Source of the DNA: Mycolicibacter nonchromogenicus
GTDB taxonomy: Bacteria; Actinomycetota; Actinomycetes; Mycobacteriales; Mycobacteriaceae
Assembly: GCF_002101775.1 (NCBI RefSeq)
Contig: NZ_LQPI01000090.1
Coordinates: forward strand, 26,100 to 90,099
DNA length: 64,000 nucleotides
Direction: 5' to 3'
Part shown: positions 60,329-64,000 of the stretch, piece after piece
How the letters are laid out: each line of letters opens with the position of its first letter
Position numbering within the stretch: position 1 is the first letter of the stretch
Notes under the pieces: model-generated
What the model was told of the DNA's origin: nothing
The model's input: the letters and a program-made list of their open reading frames with translations, nothing else
Databases searched by the model: none
Made by a program: the position numbers and the translations under genes

Positions 60329-60739
60329 GTGGCCGAGATGACACCCCACCCCGTGGCACTGTCGACACAGGTGTGGCGCTTTCTCGTCACCGGAGCACTG
60401 TCGGCGGTCGTTGATTTCGGGCTCTACCTGCTGCTGTACCTGGGGGCGGGCGTTCCGGTCGACATCGCCAAGGCGATCAGCTTCGTCGCCGGCACCACCA
60501 CCGCATACCTGATCAACCGGCGCTGGACCTTCCAGTCGGCGGCCCACGCCGGGCGTTTTGTCGCCGTCATGGTGCTCTACGCACTGACTTTCGGCGTGCA
60601 GGTGGGCATCAACCATGTCTGCCTGGCAGTGCTCGATTACCAGCGGTGGGCGTTGCCGGTGGCCTTCGTGGCCGCCCAGGGCACCGCGACCGTGATCAAT
60701 TTCGTGGTGCAGCGGACGCTGATCTTCCGGGCGCGCTGA
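60329..60739 (+). CDS. GtrA-family membrane protein (Rv3789-like)
   Basis: A 136-residue membrane protein with four helices. The family motifs F-L-V-T-G-A-L-S-A-V-V-D-F-G-L-Y, K-A-I-S-F-V-A-G-T-T-T-A-Y-L-I-N-R-R-W-T-F and T-V-I-N-F-V-V-Q-R are all present. Rv3789 works with the arabinogalactan machinery next to DprE1, possibly as a scaffold or lipid-linked sugar carrier. GTG 60329 is chosen, with ATG 60338 possible. In M. tuberculosis it follows the galactan operon at some distance; here PGRS-like gene C lies between. Confidence 0.88.
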   Translation: MAEMTPHPVALSTQVWRFLVTGALSAVVDFGLYLLLYLGAGVPVDIAKAISFVAGTTTAYLINRRWTFQSAAHAGRFVAVMVLYALTFGVQVGINHVCLAVLDYQRWALPVAFVAAQGTATVINFVVQRTLIFRAR

Positions 60740-60754
60740 GTCCGGCCCCAAACG

Positions 60755-60786
60755 CCCGTGGCCCGGTCGAAGGACCGGGCCACGGG
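60755..60786. terminator. Hairpin between convergent gtrA and the last repeat gene
   Basis: A perfect 14-bp stem (60755-60768 with 60773-60786) with loop GAAG, 15 bases after the gtrA stop and 19 bases beyond the stop of the minus-strand gene. No T-run follows in either direction, but location and strength suit a bidirectional terminator. Confidence 0.7.
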
Positions 60787-60805
60787 GTTGTCGGGACGAA
60801 TGCCG

Positions 60806-63800
60806 TTACGGCTTGTCGGTGCCGTTGGTCCCAGTGGAAACCTGGCCGTTGATGGCCTGGCCAGGGGCGGCGAACTTCTCCAGGGACTGGCCCCCGGTAC
60901 CGATGTTGCCGACGCCGGTGCCGTTACCGCCATTGCCCGCGGTCGCCTGACCGTTGGTGTAGAAGGAACCGTCACCCGGGGCGCTGTCGTTGTGCACACC
61001 GATGTTGGCGTAGCCACCGGCGCCGCCGGCACCGCCGTCGTAACCGGTGCCACCGTTACCGCCCTGCACCGTGTTACCGGTCGCGAACGCTTCGCTGCCG
61101 AGGCCGACGATCTGGGTTACCGCAGTGGAGCCGTTGCCACCCTTACCGCCGTCGTACCCGTCACCACCGTTACCGCCGGTAGCGGTACCGTTCGCGATGG
61201 ACGACAGGCCACTGGCCTGGATGGCCGCCCGGTTGCCGTTACCGCCCAGAGAGTTCTCGCCGTACGCGTTGCCGCCATGGCCGCCCTGCGCGGTCCCCCC
61301 CGCCAGTCCGTATCCGGGGGCGCCGGCACCGAAGTTGCGTCCCGCGCTGATGTAGGCGAGCGCACCGGCGCCGCCGACACTGCCGGCGCCCTGGGCGTCA
61401 CCGCCGTTGCCACCGGTCGCCGAGCCCTCATACACCTTGCCGTAGTTGAGCGCCCAGAGGTAACCCCGCGCGGCGGCGCCGCCTGTGCCGCCGTCCGCAC
61501 CGGTGCCGCCGACACCGCCGATACTCGACGAGTTCTGCACGATGCCGTAGTCGGTGGTTTCGACATCAACGTTGCCGCCCTTGCCGCCCGCACCACCGAC
61601 ACCGGCGCCGCCGACCCCGGCAATAGCCAGGGTGCCGCTCACCGAGCCGCCGGTTTGGGCGGTGATGGTGGCCGCACCGCCGGCGCCGCCGACGCCGCCG
61701 TCGGTACCGACACCGGCATTGCCACCGGTCGCGCCGCTGCCGACGATGATGCTGTCGGCCCCGTCGGCCGAGATCGTCGCATTGCCACCGGCGGCCGTGG
61801 CGCTGGCGTCGCCGCCCGTCGCGTGGCTGTCCTGGATGGAACCGCCATTGGTGGCGCTCACCGTGGCAGTGCCGCCCACCCCGCCGTTGCTGCCGGCACC
61901 GCTCGCTGAGCCGTCGCCGCCGTTGCCACCGTTGCCGCCGGTGGCGGAGCTGTCGGCATCCACGGTGCCACCGGTGGCAGTGGAGATGCTGGCCGCACCA
62001 CCATTGCCGCCCTTGCCGCCGGCGAAGCCGGCGCCACCATCACCACCGGCACCGCCGTTGCCGCCGGTGACCGTGCCCTTCGAGGTGATGCCACCGCTGA
62101 TGGTGGCGGCCCCGCCGTTGCCGCCGGCACCGCCGTTGGCGGCATCTCCACCGGCACCACCGGCACCACCGTTACCGCCGATCAGGGTGACTTCTTGGTA
62201 CGCCGAGCCGGCACCGACATTCAGGGTCACGCTCGCGCCGTTGCCGCCGGTACCGCCCACGCCACCGTTGGTGCCGTCGGCACCGCCGTTGCCACCATCA
62301 CCACCAGTCAGGTGCACGTCGGTGAGGCTGCCGTCGCCGGTCAGGGCCACGTTGACACCGCCGCCCGCGCCGACGTGGGCGCCCGCCCCCGCGTCACCGC
62401 CGGTGAAGGTGCTGTTGGTGACGTTGCCGGTGCCAGCCACGGACACGTAGACAGCACCAGCGGCAGCACCCGTCCCGCCGTCACCACCTACCACATGCGT
62501 GTCTTGGATCGTTGAGCCCACACCGTTTGCCTGCAGCGAAGCCACGCCTCCGTCAGACCCGTTGACGCCATTGACCCCGTCGCCGGCCTTACCGGCCGTA
62601 GCCGTCGAGCCGGTTGCTGTGCTGTTCACACCCTGGGCCAGAATCCAACCGTGCCTGCCGGCACCACCGGTGTTACCGGTGCCGATGCCGTCACCGGCAT
62701 CACCGCCCTTGGCGATACCAGAGGCTTTGGCCCCGTCGGCGGTCGCGCCCACCTGACCGGTGGCATAGGAGGCGTCGCCACCGGTCCCGCCGTTGATCCC
62801 AGCACCACCGTTGCCGGCATACGCCTGGCCGGAAGCTTCGGAGCCGAGGCCGTTGCTCAAGATCACGGCCAGGCCGCCGGCGCCGCCCTTGCCGCCGCCA
62901 AAGGCCGCGCCACCGTTACCGCCATAGGCCGAACCGGTCGCCGTACCGCCATTCGGTGAGCCGTAACCGGCCTGGACCCAGCCGCCGCCAGCGTCGCCGC
63001 CGACACTGCCGGAACCTTCGGCGTTACCGCCGTAGCCGCCGTAGCTGTCGCCGATCGCCGTGCCATTCGCAGTGGCATTGGTGGAACCCTCGGCACCGGC
63101 GCCACCCTTGCCGCCGTCGATGCCGGCACCACCGTCACCGCCATAGCCCTTACCACTGGCAGAGCTGTTCTCCCCAAGCGCCTCGACAGCACCACGCCCA
63201 CCGGCGCCACCGGTGCCGCCGTCACCGTCACCGCCCCGGCCGCCGTAGGCGTCACCGGTCGCTTTGCTGCCCGCGCCGTCGGCCACCACTTCACCGACCC
63301 CGCCCGCGCCGCCGGTGCCGCCGTTGGTGCCGACACCGCCAGCGCCACCGTATGCGTTCGCGTTGTCGACCTCACCGCCGTTGCTGGCGATGATGCTGGC
63401 CGCGCCACCGGCGCCGTCCGTGCCCCCGACGGAGAAGATGCCGAAACCGGCGAAGCCGAAGTTGCCGCCGCCGCCACCGTCGCCGCCGTAGACGTGGCTG
63501 TTGGTGACCGTGCTGCCGTCCTCAGCGGTGATCGATGCGTCGCCACCGGCAGCGCTGTCCGACGCGTTGCCGCCGGTCGCCGAACTCGCTTCGATCCAGC
63601 TGCCGGTGTCGGCGAGCACCGAAGCCGCCCCACCGGCGCCGCCCGCACCACCGTCGCCGCCCGTGACCTCGGTTTCGATGACGGTGCTTCCCCCGGTAGC
63701 CGTCACCGTGGCACTGCCACCGTCGCCGCCACTACCGGCGTTGCCGCCAGTGACGGTCACGTCGGTGACCGTGGTGTCGGTCCCGTCCGCGACGATCGAG

Positions 63801-64000
63801 GCTGCACCACCCTCCGAGGTGTCGCTGCCGGCGCCGCCGGTGACCGAGCTACCGGTGACCGCGGCACCGTTGGTCGCCGAAATGGCCGCGTCGCCGCCCG
63901 CGCCACCGGTTCCGGCGTTACCGCCGGTGACCGAACTGTTCTCGATCGAGCTGTTTGCGTCGACGGTGACCGTGGCCGCGCCGCCGGCGAAGTCGGTCCT
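60806..64000 (-). CDS. Glycine-rich beta-type repeat protein, C-terminal part (5' end outside the window)
   Basis: The frame is open from the right edge (64000) to TAA at 60806: 1064 residues without a start. Unlike the PGRS-like proteins, glycine runs alternate with beta-strand-like pieces: G-G-x-A-x-I/V-x-A, then G-S-x-V/I-x-x-S/T, then x-T-G-G-N-A/G-G, as in parallel beta-helix or adhesin-type passenger domains. In the last 300 residues the unit changes to A-x-G-x-A-Y-G-G-N-G-G. It ends Q-S-L-E-K-F-A-A-P-G-Q and a T-G-T-N-G-T-D-K-P tail, without membrane anchor or autotransporter barrel. Its N-terminus and export signal cannot be seen. Confidence 0.8.
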   Translation of the reverse strand, partial: RTDFAGGAATVTVDANSSIENSSVTGGNAGTGGAGGDAAISATNGAAVTGSSVTGGAGSDTSEGGAASIVADGTDTTVTDVTVTGGNAGSGGDGGSATVTATGGSTVIETEVTGGDGGAGGAGGAASVLADTGSWIEASSATGGNASDSAAGGDASITAEDGSTVTNSHVYGGDGGGGGNFGFAGFGIFSVGGTDGAGGAASIIASNGGEVDNANAYGGAGGVGTNGGTGGAGGVGEVVADGAGSKATGDAYGGRGGDGDGGTGGAGGRGAVEALGENSSASGKGYGGDGGAGIDGGKGGAGAEGSTNATANGTAIGDSYGGYGGNAEGSGSVGGDAGGGWVQAGYGSPNGGTATGSAYGGNGGAAFGGGKGGAGGLAVILSNGLGSEASGQAYAGNGGAGINGGTGGDASYATGQVGATADGAKASGIAKGGDAGDGIGTGNTGGAGRHGWILAQGVNSTATGSTATAGKAGDGVNGVNGSDGGVASLQANGVGSTIQDTHVVGGDGGTGAAAGAVYVSVAGTGNVTNSTFTGGDAGAGAHVGAGGGVNVALTGDGSLTDVHLTGGDGGNGGADGTNGGVGGTGGNGASVTLNVGAGSAYQEVTLIGGNGGAGGAGGDAANGGAGGNGGAATISGGITSKGTVTGGNGGAGGDGGAGFAGGKGGNGGAASISTATGGTVDADSSATGGNGGNGGDGSASGAGSNGGVGGTATVSATNGGSIQDSHATGGDASATAAGGNATISADGADSIIVGSGATGGNAGVGTDGGVGGAGGAATITAQTGGSVSGTLAIAGVGGAGVGGAGGKGGNVDVETTDYGIVQNSSSIGGVGGTGADGGTGGAAARGYLWALNYGKVYEGSATGGNGGDAQGAGSVGGAGALAYISAGRNFGAGAPGYGLAGGTAQGGHGGNAYGENSLGGNGNRAAIQASGLSSIANGTATGGNGGDGYDGGKGGNGSTAVTQIVGLGSEAFATGNTVQGGNGGTGYDGGAGGAGGYANIGVHNDSAPGDGSFYTNGQATAGNGGNGTGVGNIGTGGQSLEKFAAPGQAINGQVSTGTNGTDKP

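Noticed and set aside
60102..60368. An 88-codon minus-strand frame in the intergenic region before gtrA
   Set aside because: It overlaps the gtrA start, has no ribosome site, and its composition lacks the third-position GC bias of the genes around it.
1..64000. Insertion sequences, prophage or integrase genes
   Set aside because: I found no transposase, integrase or resolvase motif and no target-site duplications around the accessory blocks, although tRNA genes that could serve as attachment sites are present.

Overview
The window is high-GC actinobacterial chromosome and almost certainly from a non-tuberculous Mycobacterium. Gene order follows the M. tuberculosis Rv3752c-Rv3789 interval: tadA and its partner, tyrA, Rv3755c-like, Rv3760-like, alkyl sulfatase, tcrYX, a FadE36-like kinase, pat, echA21, lipE, Rv3777-like, Rv3778c-like, Rv3779-like, bpa, wzt-glfT1-wzm and the Rv3789-like GtrA protein. 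Many GTG starts, 4-base ATGA/GTGA overlaps and at least one good leaderless promoter fit this assignment. I could not compare against any genome; the synteny is from memory.

Layout. 1-7 kb: housekeeping genes (tRNA editing, tyrosine synthesis, small envelope proteins, phosphatase, alkyl sulfatase) and two tiny ORFs. 7-12 kb: TcrX/TcrY two-component system, SnoaL-like protein, phosphotransferase-fold protein, M20 amidohydrolase. 12-15.4 kb: an accessory block with a small HTH regulator behind a leaderless promoter, followed by four tandem paralogous multi-pass membrane proteins. 15.4-24.9 kb: tRNA genes, aromatic aminotransferase, SRPBCC, DUF4334, TerC, crotonase, SMR transporter, thioesterase, LipE, quinone reductase, and a siderophore-type acetyltransferase preceded by a coupled 15-codon ORF.

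25-48 kb is the unusual part: four very long secreted repeat proteins, all on the minus strand. Transcription would run from two leucine/glycine-rich solenoid-like proteins (768 and 802 aa) into two giant glycine-rich PGRS-like proteins (2925 and 3024 aa). The giants have Sec-type signal peptides and no PE domain. Their first 1.26 kb is almost the same DNA, and their bodies are built from super-repeats of about 620-710 bp, each marked by a D-x-x-G-N/D-G-T loop. The two smaller proteins are built from 14- and 18-residue units that alternate.

48-56.6 kb: an orphan fatty-acyl-AMP ligase, a class-V aminotransferase-fold protein without the usual lysine, then a compact plus-strand operon (Rv3779-like glycosyltransferase, proteasome activator Bpa, galactan exporter Wzt/Wzm with GlfT1). 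The glycosyltransferase gene carries an in-frame 62-bp near-perfect palindrome. 56.6-64 kb: a small exported protein, a third PGRS-like protein (782 aa), GtrA, and the C-terminal 1064 residues of another glycine-rich repeat protein with a different, beta-rich unit that runs off the right edge. The accessory secreted repeat genes therefore surround the conserved galactan-export operon.
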